DNA of 64,000 nucleotides from JAIQGF01 sp051006995 (GCA_051006995.1 JBPCSQ010000031.1:91936-155935); one strand, 5' to 3'; positions 8,943 to 16,726 are shown, counted from the first letter of the stretch. The notes: generated by a model from the sequence alone, not told the origin. Program-made: numbers and translations.

Positions 8943-9848
8943 TTGCCCGCGCCTGAGCAATTCCGCATCGGCCTGATCCAGATGTCGTGCTCTGCCGATC
9001 CGGAGAAGAATCTCGAGCACGCCATGGACATGGTGCGCGAGGCCGCAGGCCGCGGCGCGCAGGTCGTCTGCCTGCCGGAGTTGTTCTTGACGCAGTATTT
9101 TTGCCAGCGCGAAGACGCTTCGCTGTTCGATCTTGCCGAACCCATTCCCGGCCCGACCACGACACGCTTATCTGTCCTCGCCAAACAACAGCACATCGTG
9201 CTCATTGCGTCGCTGTTCGAGAAACGCACCGCCGGCATTTATCACAACACCGCCGCCGTGCTCGACGCCGACGGCGCGCTCCGCGGCATCTACCGCAAGA
9301 TGCACATCCCCGACGATCCGCTCTACTACGAAAAGTTCTACTTCACGCCGGGCGACCTCGGCTTTCGCGCCTTCGACACCGATGTCGGCCGCATCGGCAC
9401 GCTCGTCTGCTGGGACCAGTGGTATCCGGAAGGCGCGCGCCTCACCGCCTTGCATGGCGCGCACGTGCTCTTTTACCCCACCGCGATCGGCTGGCATCCG
9501 GCGGAAAAACAGCAGTACGGCGCCGCCCAGCACGACGCCTGGCGCACCATTCAGCGCGCGCACGCTATCGCCAACGGCCTGTATGTTGCCGTCGTGAATC
9601 GTGTCGGACACGAGACGGGCGACATTCGCGGAAAACAGGCCGGCGGCCCCGGCCTGGAGTTTTGGGGCGGATCGTTTATCTGCGATCCGTTTGGGACGGT
9701 TCTCGCCGAGGCATCCGCGGATAGCGAGGAAATCCTGATTGCCGAGGTGGACCTGCGCAAACTGGAGGACATCCGCCGCAACTGGCCCTTCCTTCGCGAC
9801 CGCCGCATTGATAGCTACGCACCCATCACCAACCGCCTCCTCGACTAG
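8943..9848 (+). CDS. aguB: N-carbamoylputrescine amidohydrolase
   Basis: It cleaves N-carbamoylputrescine to putrescine, CO2 and ammonia. It is a nitrilase-superfamily enzyme of 301 aa with the triad Glu46 (LPELF), Lys119 (YRKMHIPDD) and Cys156 (LVCWDQWYPE). The substrate assignment rests on the AguB-type sequence WDQWYPEGAR and on agmatine deiminase starting 2 bp downstream. GGAGG just before TTG 8943 and family length argue for this start. An ORF open back to 8817 would add 42 residues unlike the family. Confidence 0.94.
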   Translation: MPAPEQFRIGLIQMSCSADPEKNLEHAMDMVREAAGRGAQVVCLPELFLTQYFCQREDASLFDLAEPIPGPTTTRLSVLAKQQHIVLIASLFEKRTAGIYHNTAAVLDADGALRGIYRKMHIPDDPLYYEKFYFTPGDLGFRAFDTDVGRIGTLVCWDQWYPEGARLTALHGAHVLFYPTAIGWHPAEKQQYGAAQHDAWRTIQRAHAIANGLYVAVVNRVGHETGDIRGKQAGGPGLEFWGGSFICDPFGTVLAEASADSEEILIAEVDLRKLEDIRRNWPFLRDRRIDSYAPITNRLLD

Positions 9849-9850
9849 CG

Positions 9851-11014
9851 ATGGTTTTGCCACAGAGAACACAAAAAACGCACCGAGGTGAAAATCGAGG
9901 GTCCTCTGTGTCCTCTGTGGCAAATCTTCCTGGACAACTCGGCTATCGCCTCCCCGCCGAGTGGGAACCGCACGCCGCCACTTGGCTGGGCTGGCCGCAC
10001 AATCGCAGCGATTGGCCGGGGAAATTTGAGCCAATCCACTGGGTGTACGCCGAGATCGTGCGCCACCTGGCACGCGTCGAGCGCGTGGAAATCATCGTCA
10101 ACAACGCTGCCGCCGAGGAGCGTGCTCGTTCTATTCTTGGCCGCGCGAACGTCGTATCCGACAACGTGCGCTTTCATCGTTGGCGTACGAATCGCGGGTG
10201 GACCCGCGATTTCGCGCCCCTATTTGTGCGACACGGGTCTCCGACCCGTGCAGGGCGCCACCGCGTTGCGGTCGTTAATTTTCACTTCAATGCCTGGGCC
10301 AAGTACGCCGACTGGAAGCTCGATGCCCGCGCCTCCGACCGTATCGTGAGCTACCTCAAACTGCCGGCCTGGCGCCCGCTGTACGCTGGAGCGCGCTCGT
10401 CCTCGAGCACGAAGCTCGATGCAATTGTGCTGGAAGGGGGCAGTATTGACACCAACGGCGCAGGCCTCCTGCTCACCACCGAAGAATGTCTGCTCAGCAA
10501 CACGCAACAGCGCAATCCCGGCCTGTCGCGGAACGATCTGGAGCGCGTGTTCGCCGATTATCTGGGAATCGAAAAGGTTCTATGGCTGGAGCGCGGCATC
10601 GCCGGCGACGATACTCACGGCCACATTGACGACATCGCCCGGTTCGTCGCGCATGACACCATTGCCGCGGCGGTCGAATCCAATTCAGCCGACGAAAATT
10701 ACGCACCGCTAAGGGACAACCTGCAATGCCTGCGCGGGATGACCGACCAGCGCGGCCGGCGCCTCAATATCGTCGAACTCCCCATGCCCGCCCCGGTGGT
10801 ATTCCGTGGCCGCCGCCTGCCGGCCAGCTACGCCAACTTCTACATCGCCAACCGCCTCGTGCTCGTGCCCGTATTCAACGATCGTAATGACCGCCTCGCG
10901 CTCAACATTCTTACCGACCTCTTCCCCGATCGCGACGTCGTCCCCATCTATTGCGGCGACCTCATCTGGGGACTCGGCGCCATCCACTGCATGACCATGC
11001 AGCAACCCGCCTAG
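9851..11014 (+). CDS. aguA: Agmatine deiminase
   Basis: It hydrolyses agmatine to N-carbamoylputrescine and ammonia, feeding AguB. The 387-aa protein has the pentein-fold signatures WTRDFAP, LVLEGGSID-like (IVLEGGSID), LTTEECLL, GDDTHGHIDDIARF and the catalytic Cys380 in AIHCMTMQQPA. It starts 2 bp after aguB. Three stretches look like repeat-derived additions: the N-terminal ~25 residues (an inverted repeat at 9856-9924), FVRHGSPTRAG (a hairpin at 10232-10250) and AGARSSSSTK (a repeat at 10387-10414). Family members normally lack these. The core motifs are intact, so the enzyme is probably active. GTG 9908 or 9917 are alternative starts. Confidence 0.94.
   Translation: MVLPQRTQKTHRGENRGSSVSSVANLPGQLGYRLPAEWEPHAATWLGWPHNRSDWPGKFEPIHWVYAEIVRHLARVERVEIIVNNAAAEERARSILGRANVVSDNVRFHRWRTNRGWTRDFAPLFVRHGSPTRAGRHRVAVVNFHFNAWAKYADWKLDARASDRIVSYLKLPAWRPLYAGARSSSSTKLDAIVLEGGSIDTNGAGLLLTTEECLLSNTQQRNPGLSRNDLERVFADYLGIEKVLWLERGIAGDDTHGHIDDIARFVAHDTIAAAVESNSADENYAPLRDNLQCLRGMTDQRGRRLNIVELPMPAPVVFRGRRLPASYANFYIANRLVLVPVFNDRNDRLALNILTDLFPDRDVVPIYCGDLIWGLGAIHCMTMQQPA
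9856..9924. repeat. Inverted repeat forming the 5' end of aguA
   Basis: The 18-bp arms 9856-9873 (TTTGCCACAGAGAACACA) and 9907-9924 match 17 of 18 as inverted copies. A related element lies at 18249-18340. Here it encodes the N-terminal residues of agmatine deiminase or its leader. Confidence 0.75.
10232..10250. repeat. Palindromic repeat inserted in aguA
   Basis: CACGGGTC (10232-10239) pairs perfectly with GACCCGTG (10243-10250) across a 3-nt loop. An intergenic relative is CGGGTC-TGC-GACCCG at 34639-34653. It encodes GSPTR in a loop of agmatine deiminase. Confidence 0.6.
10387..10414. repeat. 28-bp palindromic repeat inserted in aguA
   Basis: The 28-bp unit begins TGGAGCGCGCTCG and ends CGAGCACGAAG. 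The copy at 48908-48935 is identical at 25 of 28 positions, and 47480-47507 is a third copy with paired (compensatory) changes in its arms. Here it encodes GARSSSSTK. Confidence 0.7.
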
Positions 11015-11066
11015 CTTGTGTGGGCACACGCCGGGGGCCCGGGACAAACCGGGTGCCGGATACCCT

Positions 11067-11089
11067 AGACAAGCTGCTTTTGCTTGTCT
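11067..11089 (+). terminator. Possible end-of-operon hairpin after aguA
   Basis: AGACAAGC (11067-11074) pairs perfectly with GCTTGTCT (11082-11089). There is no T-run after it, so it may be only a stabilising or weak terminating hairpin. Confidence 0.35.
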
Positions 11090-11138
11090 GGGTAACGCCG
11101 AGCCTGGATCAGTATTCATCAGCGGCCAACGGCCCAAA

Positions 11139-11166
11139 CAAAAACGCCGCGCATCGCGCGGCGTTC
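11139..11166 (-). terminator. Rho-independent terminator of nuoI
   Basis: AACGCCGCGC (11143-11152), loop ATC, GCGCGGCGTT (11156-11165). On the minus strand the stem is followed by a T-rich run (TTTGTTT), 27 bp after the nuoI stop. Confidence 0.8.
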
Positions 11167-11192
11167 CTGAAAACTGAAACTCTCAACTGAAA

Positions 11193-11654
11193 CTATCTCT
11201 GGTACTTCACAGGATGCGGACCCTGCTCCAGCGTCTGCCGGTCCCAGATCGCTCCCTCACGCGTGTAGCTGGCCAACTCGAAATCCTGCGTCAACTCGAG
11301 GCAGTCGGTCGGACACGCATCCTCGCACAGTCCGCAAAACATGCACCGGCTCAGATCGTAGGTGAAGGTGGTGAGTTCCTTGCGCCGTGTATTCGGGTTG
11401 CGTTCCGCGCTCACCACGATCAGATGTTCCGGGCACGCCAGCGCGCAAAGATCGCACGCAATGCAGAGCGTCTCATCGGTATCGGGATTCACGTTCAGCC
11501 GCGGCGCGCCACGGTAGCGTTCCGCCACCTGCGGACGCTCCAGCGGGTACTGCTCGGTATAGACCTCCCGCGGATGCTGATTGCGAAACGTCACCGTCAG
11601 ACCTTTGATCAGGTCCACGAGCAAAACTTTGTTGAGTGTGTCTTTGAGGCTCAC
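11193..11654 (-). CDS. nuoI: NADH-quinone oxidoreductase subunit I (2x 4Fe-4S)
   Basis: This is the NuoI/TYKY subunit of complex I, which carries two [4Fe-4S] clusters in the peripheral arm. The 153-aa protein has an N-terminal amphipathic helix (LIKGLTVTFRNQ) and two ferredoxin motifs: Cys64, 67, 70, 74 (CIACDLCALAC) and Cys104, 107, 110, 114 (CMFCGLCEDAC). It is monocistronic with its own terminator, and no other nuo gene is in the window. It is therefore either a detached copy of the operon gene or part of a scattered complex I. Confidence 0.95.
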   Translation of the reverse strand: MSLKDTLNKVLLVDLIKGLTVTFRNQHPREVYTEQYPLERPQVAERYRGAPRLNVNPDTDETLCIACDLCALACPEHLIVVSAERNPNTRRKELTTFTYDLSRCMFCGLCEDACPTDCLELTQDFELASYTREGAIWDRQTLEQGPHPVKYQR

Positions 11655-11781
11655 GATTGGTAGATGCCCTCACCCTGAGGATCGTCGCACTCTTAGTGTA
11701 AACCAGCCTGCCAGTGTGCTTCTAGACGCACGGGGGTACCACCTTCTGGCCGCTTTTGCCAGGCCGTGGTTTTTGACTCGA

Positions 11782-12873
11782 CTAATGATTCGCTCCGCAC
11801 GTCGGCTTCAGGTCTTGCACACCCGTCACCTCGAATACCGGCTCCTTCGCTCCCGCTACGGATTTAGGCGAATCGTCGCCGGGCTTCCCCACCACTTCTA
11901 CCAGGTGGTTGACGTGGTCCTTCATCTGTTCGCGCAGGCCGTCCAGCCGGTATTGCGTTCCTGACTTCTGCTCCTTCAAGTAGAACTCGTGCGAGTCCTT
12001 CCCCGTCGAGGTGAGGCATCCAACCAGCACCGGACGCGGCTTTTGCGCCTCGGCAGCTTTCTCGGAGCGCTTCTCTTGCTCTTTCTTGGACCCGCTGATC
12101 TGCTGCGAAGCACCCGGCAACTCCGTTCCCTTTTGGTTGTCGCGGTTCTGCGCATATCCCGTGCCTGCCGCCTGGTTTGCCTGCTGCGATTCCTGCTTCG
12201 CGTTCTGCCGGTAATTCGGCTGAGCATTCACCCCGAGTTGGTGCTGCGAGTTGTTGATCTCGGCGCGCTCCGCCGATGCCGCAATCTGTTCCGCTGCCGC
12301 CGGATTCTGCGCCGCCTGTTCAAAGTTCGGCGGAGCACCCTCCGCCGCAGTCGGCTTCGCACCCTGAGACTTGCCACCCAGGCCTGAATTCTCTCCCGGT
12401 GCTTGTACCTTGCCCGCCTGCGTCTCTGCCCCCGGTGTCACCTGCCCTGCGCTGTCGGTCGTCGTTACCGCCTGGCTGTGCCCTTCATTGCCGGTTTTTC
12501 CTCCAATTGCCACCGGCGATCCCGAACCGGCGGCACCGCACCATGCCTGCACCACCTGCGCCTTGGTGACTTGGAACGCGGGTGCCGATGCGCCCTTCGT
12601 CTTCTCGGCCGCGATGTGCCCGCTGACCTTGACCATTTTCCCTACCGCGCTCTTCAATCCGGTCGTGTTGCCTTGCAAGCGGTACACGAGCTGTCCATGC
12701 CCGAGCATCAGGTGTTCGGAGCTTCCGCTGACGCATCCCACCATCTCGGTTTCCGACTGGCTCTGCGCGGCATACCCGATTCTCGGCTCACCCGCTTGTC
12801 CCTTTGCGGCCGGTTGCGCTTGCGCCCACGCCAGAGCCCCCGAAATAACAGTTATGAAGACGATCGTTCTCAT
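11782..12873 (-). CDS. Exported protein with two Cys-bracketed domains
   Basis: The 363-aa product has a signal peptide (MRTIVFITVISGALAWAQ, from ATG 12873). The first small domain runs from Cys47 (MVGCVSGSS) to Cys112 (VVQAWCG). A ~170-residue Gln/Ala/Asn-rich disordered linker follows, then a second domain from Cys286 (LVGCLTSTG) to Cys359 (DLKPTCG). Both domains share a YRLxG ... V.V.G pattern, and the protein at 13027 has the same domain. This resembles small beta-barrel domains of unknown function common in Acidobacteriota exported proteins. Its role is unknown; an envelope or matrix protein is likely. GAGG lies 13 bases before the start. Confidence 0.82.
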   Translation of the reverse strand: MRTIVFITVISGALAWAQAQPAAKGQAGEPRIGYAAQSQSETEMVGCVSGSSEHLMLGHGQLVYRLQGNTTGLKSAVGKMVKVSGHIAAEKTKGASAPAFQVTKAQVVQAWCGAAGSGSPVAIGGKTGNEGHSQAVTTTDSAGQVTPGAETQAGKVQAPGENSGLGGKSQGAKPTAAEGAPPNFEQAAQNPAAAEQIAASAERAEINNSQHQLGVNAQPNYRQNAKQESQQANQAAGTGYAQNRDNQKGTELPGASQQISGSKKEQEKRSEKAAEAQKPRPVLVGCLTSTGKDSHEFYLKEQKSGTQYRLDGLREQMKDHVNHLVEVVGKPGDDSPKSVAGAKEPVFEVTGVQDLKPTCGANH

Positions 12874-12965
12874 GTGTTTTGCCAAACCTCTAATTACTTA
12901 GACGGGTACCTACGCTGTGTCGATGGCCGTTCTTCGGCGCACTTTGCACTTGCCCTCCGTACTAA

Positions 12966-12999
12966 GAAAAAACCGCCGCACGCTTGCGCGTACGGCGGC
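12966..12999 (-). terminator. Rho-independent terminator of the 13027 gene
   Basis: CCGCCGCACGC (12973-12983) pairs with GCGTACGGCGG (12988-12998) with one mismatch. On the minus strand a run of Ts (12972-12966) follows. Confidence 0.8.
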
Positions 13000-13026
13000 T
13001 TTGTTTCAGTAGCTTCAGTGTGCAGT

Positions 13027-14127
13027 CTACTTCTTCCTCCGGCTGACCAAACCGACGCCGATCGAGCCCAGTCCGAGCAAGCCCAACAGCGGCAGCGGCG
13101 AAGCCGTCTGCGGCAGGTTGGCACCTGCATTCTGACCCGACGTGCTCTGCCCCGCAGCCGCGTTCTGGTCGGCCGAAACAGCGCCGGCGCTCGGTGCAGC
13201 TTGGCTCGACGCACTTTGGCCCGCGTTAATGTCGGAGCTGGCGCTGGGCGGGTTCTGCGCAGTCGTGCTCTGGCTGGTGGCGCTCTGAGTCGTGGTGCTC
13301 TGGCTCGCGTTAATGTCCGAGCTGGTGCTCGGCGGGTTCTGCGAGGTCGAGCTTTGCGCGCTCATGCTGCCCGTCTGCGGCTGGTTCACGTCTGCTTTGC
13401 CCACAGCCGAAGCCTGGCCCGTCGAATTCGGAACCTCGGCGTTCGGGTTTGCCGTCGCCGCGGTGTTGTTGCTCTGCTCGCCCGACGGCGGGTTGGCAGC
13501 CGCGCCCGTCTGCTGGCTGGCGCTGCTCTGGCTCATGTCCGGCGACGTGCTGCTCGGAGGATTGCTGGTCGTGGCCGAGCTATGCGAGCTCACGCTGCCG
13601 CTCTGACCGGCGTTGCTGCCGATGGCGCCTGAGGAAGACGCTGGCGGATTGCTTTCCGTCGCGCTCGGAGCAGCCGCGCCCGCGGTTGCGCCGGCGGCCG
13701 CTGACTGCGGCTGGGTCTGGCAGCTATCCGACAGCTTGGTTACGTCGCTCGCCGAAATTGACGTGGCATCCGCTCCCATCGAGCCGGTGATCTGCACCTG
13801 CTGGTTCACGTGTCCCTGCAGCAGGCTGCTGTCGCCCTGCACCTGGTACGCCTTGCCGGCCGGGTCGGTCAGCGTGAAGCTGCCACTGGAACCGGTGAGG
13901 CAGCCCTGGATCTGCTGGCTCTGCGCCATCTGGCCGCCGCTCGCTGTCTGCGACGACTGCGGCAGAGTACTCTGCGCGCCCGACGGGTTGCTGTTCTGGT
14001 TGGTACTCTGTTCGCTGGAAGTCTGCGGCGTGGTAGATTGCGCGCTCGACCCGGATGTGCTGGTCTGCGCCACGGCGACCGCCGCTGACAGCAGCAATAT
14101 CGCTGTGATCGTGAATAGTTTTCGCAT
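13027..14127 (-). CDS. Ser/Gln-rich exported protein with Cys-bracketed domain and LPQTA C-terminal tail
   Basis: The 366-aa product has a signal peptide (MRKLFTITAILLLSAAVAVAQ), a Ser/Thr/Gln-rich region, one small domain from Cys76 (IQGCLTGSS) to Cys136 (KLSDSC), and a ~200-residue low-complexity region with imperfect repeats (SSDINASQS and SSDINAGQS; NPPSTS and NPPSAS). The tail is LPQTASPLP (338-346), a hydrophobic segment and RRKK, laid out like a sortase or PEP-CTERM sorting signal. It is probably a surface or periplasmic protein held by that tail (inference). It is transcribed apart from the 11782 gene and has its own terminator. Confidence 0.85.
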   Translation of the reverse strand: MRKLFTITAILLLSAAVAVAQTSTSGSSAQSTTPQTSSEQSTNQNSNPSGAQSTLPQSSQTASGGQMAQSQQIQGCLTGSSGSFTLTDPAGKAYQVQGDSSLLQGHVNQQVQITGSMGADATSISASDVTKLSDSCQTQPQSAAAGATAGAAAPSATESNPPASSSGAIGSNAGQSGSVSSHSSATTSNPPSSTSPDMSQSSASQQTGAAANPPSGEQSNNTAATANPNAEVPNSTGQASAVGKADVNQPQTGSMSAQSSTSQNPPSTSSDINASQSTTTQSATSQSTTAQNPPSASSDINAGQSASSQAAPSAGAVSADQNAAAGQSTSGQNAGANLPQTASPLPLLGLLGLGSIGVGLVSRRKK

Positions 14128-14476
14128 CGAAATTCCTCCGGTTGGTCTGTCCCTTGGTTAGTCCTGTCCCTGGGCTGGGTGTGAGTTGATCGAAGTGGCC
14201 CGCACCTGTGCTTAGAAACTAGTTATCAGGCACGGTTTGCCCCAGACCGAGTCGATCCCGAAGAAATCGCACGCTCCTGCTGCAAGCGGCCAGCAGAGCT
14301 TGTTCCGTAGCCTTAATCCTCACGACCTAAGGTGAAATCTGCTCGGCCGCGGTTGGACCCCACTTTTGTGCAGCCCTGCTTTCACCGCGATGGAGTCGGC
14401 GCCGCGCGGCCTACCCTTGTTCCCGCTTTTGGAGCGACCGGGCTAAATCGCGACTGCTAATTGCTATGATTCCCAC
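14128..14476. other. Intergenic region, divergent promoters expected
   Basis: These 349 bp lie between the start of the 13027 gene (minus) and tadA (plus). There is a near-direct repeat of GTCTGTCCCTTGGTTAG / GTCCTGTCCCTGGG close to 14144-14174. I see no ORF with coding character, no tRNA and no confident promoter box. Confidence 0.4.
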
Positions 14477-14923
14477 GTGTCCGACGAACTGTTCATGGAG
14501 GAAGCCCTCCGCGAGGCCCGCCGCGCCGAAGTTGCCGGAGAAGTTCCTGTCGGCGCCGTTATCATCTGCGACGGGCAAATCGTCGGCCGCGGCCACAATC
14601 TGAACCTCACCGGCGCCGATCCTACCGCACACGCGGAAATCCTGGCGCTCCGCGCCGCCGGCGCTGCCGTCGGCAACCACCGCCTCATTGACTGCGAGAT
14701 GTTCGTAACCGTCGAGCCGTGCGCCATGTGCGCCGGGGCGCTTGTTCACGCCCGTCTGAAGCGGCTAACTTACGGCGCGGATGATGCAAAAGCAGGCGCG
14801 GTGCGCTCCGTGATGGCGGTCCTGAACGACCCGCACCTCAATCACCGCATGGAAGTGACTTCGGGCGTGCTGGCCGCCCGCTGCCAGGAGATTCTCCAGT
14901 CTTTCTTCCGCTCCCGCCGTTGA
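14477..14923 (+). CDS. tadA: tRNA-specific adenosine deaminase
   Basis: It converts adenosine-34 to inosine in tRNA-Arg(ACG). The 148-aa cytidine-deaminase-fold protein has the zinc and proton-shuttle residues His52-Ala-Glu54 (TAHAE) and Cys82/Cys85 (EPCAMC), the family's complete set. The FFRSRR end is usual. The start is GTG 14477, in line with family length. It is monocistronic and convergent with the CBS-domain gene. Confidence 0.95.
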   Translation: MSDELFMEEALREARRAEVAGEVPVGAVIICDGQIVGRGHNLNLTGADPTAHAEILALRAAGAAVGNHRLIDCEMFVTVEPCAMCAGALVHARLKRLTYGADDAKAGAVRSVMAVLNDPHLNHRMEVTSGVLAARCQEILQSFFRSRR

Positions 14924-14954
14924 ATTGCGGGGGGCGCCCCGCCACACTACTACC

Positions 14955-14982
14955 AAAAAATAAAGGCCGCCTCTCGGCGGCC
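14955..14982 (-). terminator. Rho-independent terminator of the CBS-domain gene
   Basis: GGCCGCC (14965-14971), loop TCTC, GGCGGCC (14976-14982). On the minus strand it is followed by TTTATTTTTT. Confidence 0.85.
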
Positions 14983-15004
14983 ATACTCGGTACCCGGTAC
15001 TCAG

Positions 15005-15442
15005 CTATCCCCCGGGCGCGTCATTCGTCATGTACTGTTCCATCGTGTCGAGCTGGTTCGTCAACTCGTCCACCTGCGACTCCAGCAAGTTGCGGATTGA
15101 GAGCATTGCCATCAGCCGCCCGCGATCGTCCACCACCGGTAGGTGACGGAAATGATGTTCCACCATCACCGCCAGCGCTTCCCCGGGTTTGGTGTTTGCC
15201 GTCGCCAGCACCACCGGCGCGGTCATCAACTCCGACACCGGCGTGCGCGACGGATCGCGCCCGCTCAGCGCCAGCTTTCGCAGCACGTCACGCTCGGTGA
15301 AAATGCCCAGTACCGTTCCGGCCTGGTCCACCACGCCGACCGCGCCCACCCGCCGCGCCAGCATCAATTGAATCGCATCGGCAGCCGTGGTCTCCGGATG
15401 CACCACCGCAGGCTCTTCGTCACATAAGTGGAGTACGCTCAT
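15005..15442 (-). CDS. Two-CBS-domain protein
   Basis: The 145-aa stand-alone CBS pair (residues ~10-65 and ~72-130) has the typical AADAIQLMLARRVGAVGVVD and RHLPVVDDRGRLMAMLSIR stretches. Such pairs bind adenine nucleotides or SAM and sense energy state; the partner is unknown. The C-terminus is a short helix (ESQVDELTNQLDTMEQY). It lies upstream of its own terminator and next to tRNA-Ser on the same strand. Confidence 0.92.
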   Translation of the reverse strand: MSVLHLCDEEPAVVHPETTAADAIQLMLARRVGAVGVVDQAGTVLGIFTERDVLRKLALSGRDPSRTPVSELMTAPVVLATANTKPGEALAVMVEHHFRHLPVVDDRGRLMAMLSIRNLLESQVDELTNQLDTMEQYMTNDAPGG

Positions 15443-15584
15443 GATCCTTCCCTCACCCGGGAGATTCGGGCATTATGCCGTCCCCGGCCGCGATGTCAAG
15501 TGCCCGCCTCAAACGCGGGAAAACGCGGTCCTCTGAATCCATCCGACACAAATTCGCTAAAGCAAGGAAATAAAGGAAAAGAAC

Positions 15585-15674
15585 TGGCGGAGAGGGAGAG
15601 ATTCGAACTCTCGATACCCTTCCAGGTATGTCCGCTTTCGAGGCGGATCGTTTCAACCACTCACGCACCTCTCC
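15585..15674 (-). tRNA. tRNA-Ser (anticodon CGA)
   Basis: The 90-nt tRNA is read on the minus strand. The acceptor stem is GGAGAGG/CCTCTCC, the anticodon loop CTCGAAA gives CGA (reads UCG), the variable arm is long as in class II tRNAs, the T-loop is GTTCGAATC, the discriminator is G, and the CCA end is encoded (15587-15585). Confidence 0.95.
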
Positions 15675-15726
15675 GCGCGGGGAAGACGAGTGGTCCTGAA
15701 TTATCGTACCAGAAATCGGCGGCCGT

Positions 15727-16533
15727 TCACGCCGCGGGGTACACGCCCAGTACTTTCACGAATTCGGCGATTTCGGCCAGGTGCGCCAATGCCCGGCGCG
15801 CCGCGTTGTCGTCGCCGCGAAGATAATCCACGAAAAAAACATACTCGAAGGGACGTCCGCGCAGCGGACGCGACTCGATCTTACTTAGGTCAATGTCGCG
15901 CAGCGCGAACACGCTCAGCGCCTTGAACAGCGCGCCCGGCATGTTCTTCAGCGCAAACACGATGGAAGTCTTGTTCGCGCCGCGGGTGCGAGTGCGGCTA
16001 CGGCGCACCAGGAAAAAGCGCGTGAAGTTCTGCTTGTCGTCTTCCAACCCACTAAGCAGGATGCGTCCCTTGTACTGGGACGCCGCCCGCTTTCCGGCGA
16101 TGGCCGCGCTGTCGCGCAGACGTTGGGAAACCACGTGCTTCACGCTGCCGGCCGTGTCGTAAAAGGATTCCGGTCGGACCTGAGGGCGCCTGCGAAAGAA
16201 TTCCCGGCATTGCTCCAGCGCGACAGGATGGGAGAAGACGCGCTTGATGTCCTGCAAACGCACGCCAGGGGCGGCGATCAGGTTGTGTCGAATGCGCAAG
16301 CGAAACTCACGTTGAACGAAGACGTCGCGAGCCAGGAGTAGGTCCAGGTGGGGCGCGACTGGCCCGGCCAGCGAGTTCTCGATCGGGATCAGGCTCGCGC
16401 CCACGCTGCCACCCTGCAATCGGTCAAACACGTCCGAGGAGGTGACGCAGGGCACGACCGTGCAGCCGAGCAGAAAAGTCCGTGCCGCTTCATCACTGAA
16501 TGAGCCCAGTTCGCCTTGGATTGCGATTCTCAT
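15727..16533 (-). CDS. pheA: Prephenate dehydratase
   Basis: It converts prephenate to phenylpyruvate in phenylalanine synthesis. The 268-aa monofunctional enzyme has a dehydratase domain (~1-180) with IQGELGSFSDEAA, IPIENSLAGPV, a GTV-like YDTAGSVK and NFTRFFLV. An ACT domain (~190-265; FALKNMPGALFKALSVFALR, ESRPLRGRPFEY) gives Phe feedback control. ATG 16533 matches the family start (MRIAIQGELGS). An upstream in-frame extension would be coded by an intergenic TACTAAG repeat and is rejected. There is no chorismate mutase domain. Confidence 0.94.
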   Translation of the reverse strand: MRIAIQGELGSFSDEAARTFLLGCTVVPCVTSSDVFDRLQGGSVGASLIPIENSLAGPVAPHLDLLLARDVFVQREFRLRIRHNLIAAPGVRLQDIKRVFSHPVALEQCREFFRRRPQVRPESFYDTAGSVKHVVSQRLRDSAAIAGKRAASQYKGRILLSGLEDDKQNFTRFFLVRRSRTRTRGANKTSIVFALKNMPGALFKALSVFALRDIDLSKIESRPLRGRPFEYVFFVDYLRGDDNAARRALAHLAEIAEFVKVLGVYPAA

Positions 16534-16567
16534 AGAAGTACTAAGCACAAAGTACTAAGTACCAAAC
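16531..16567. repeat. TACTAAGTAC-type repeat before pheA
   Basis: AGTACTAAG occurs twice within 16536-16561, directly before the pheA start. Related strings occur at 39503-39560 and 51877-52012. Confidence 0.5.
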
Positions 16568-16726
16568 TTAGGTGCGCCTTGTACTCGTCACGTCATCCCC
16601 AAGTTACAGAAACTGACGGGGAAAGTCAGCAATTCCGGCTGCAGCTTTCGATTTCTTACAACTGGGCCGAACGGTTACACCCTCGAATCACAGGACGATC
16701 CGAAACCAGAAATCGGGGAGCCAGTG

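Noticed and set aside
12403..13632. 409-codon plus-strand open frame, Arg/Ala/Leu-rich
   Set aside because: It is antisense to two exported proteins with signal peptides and crosses their terminator; its composition is typical of a GC-rich shadow.
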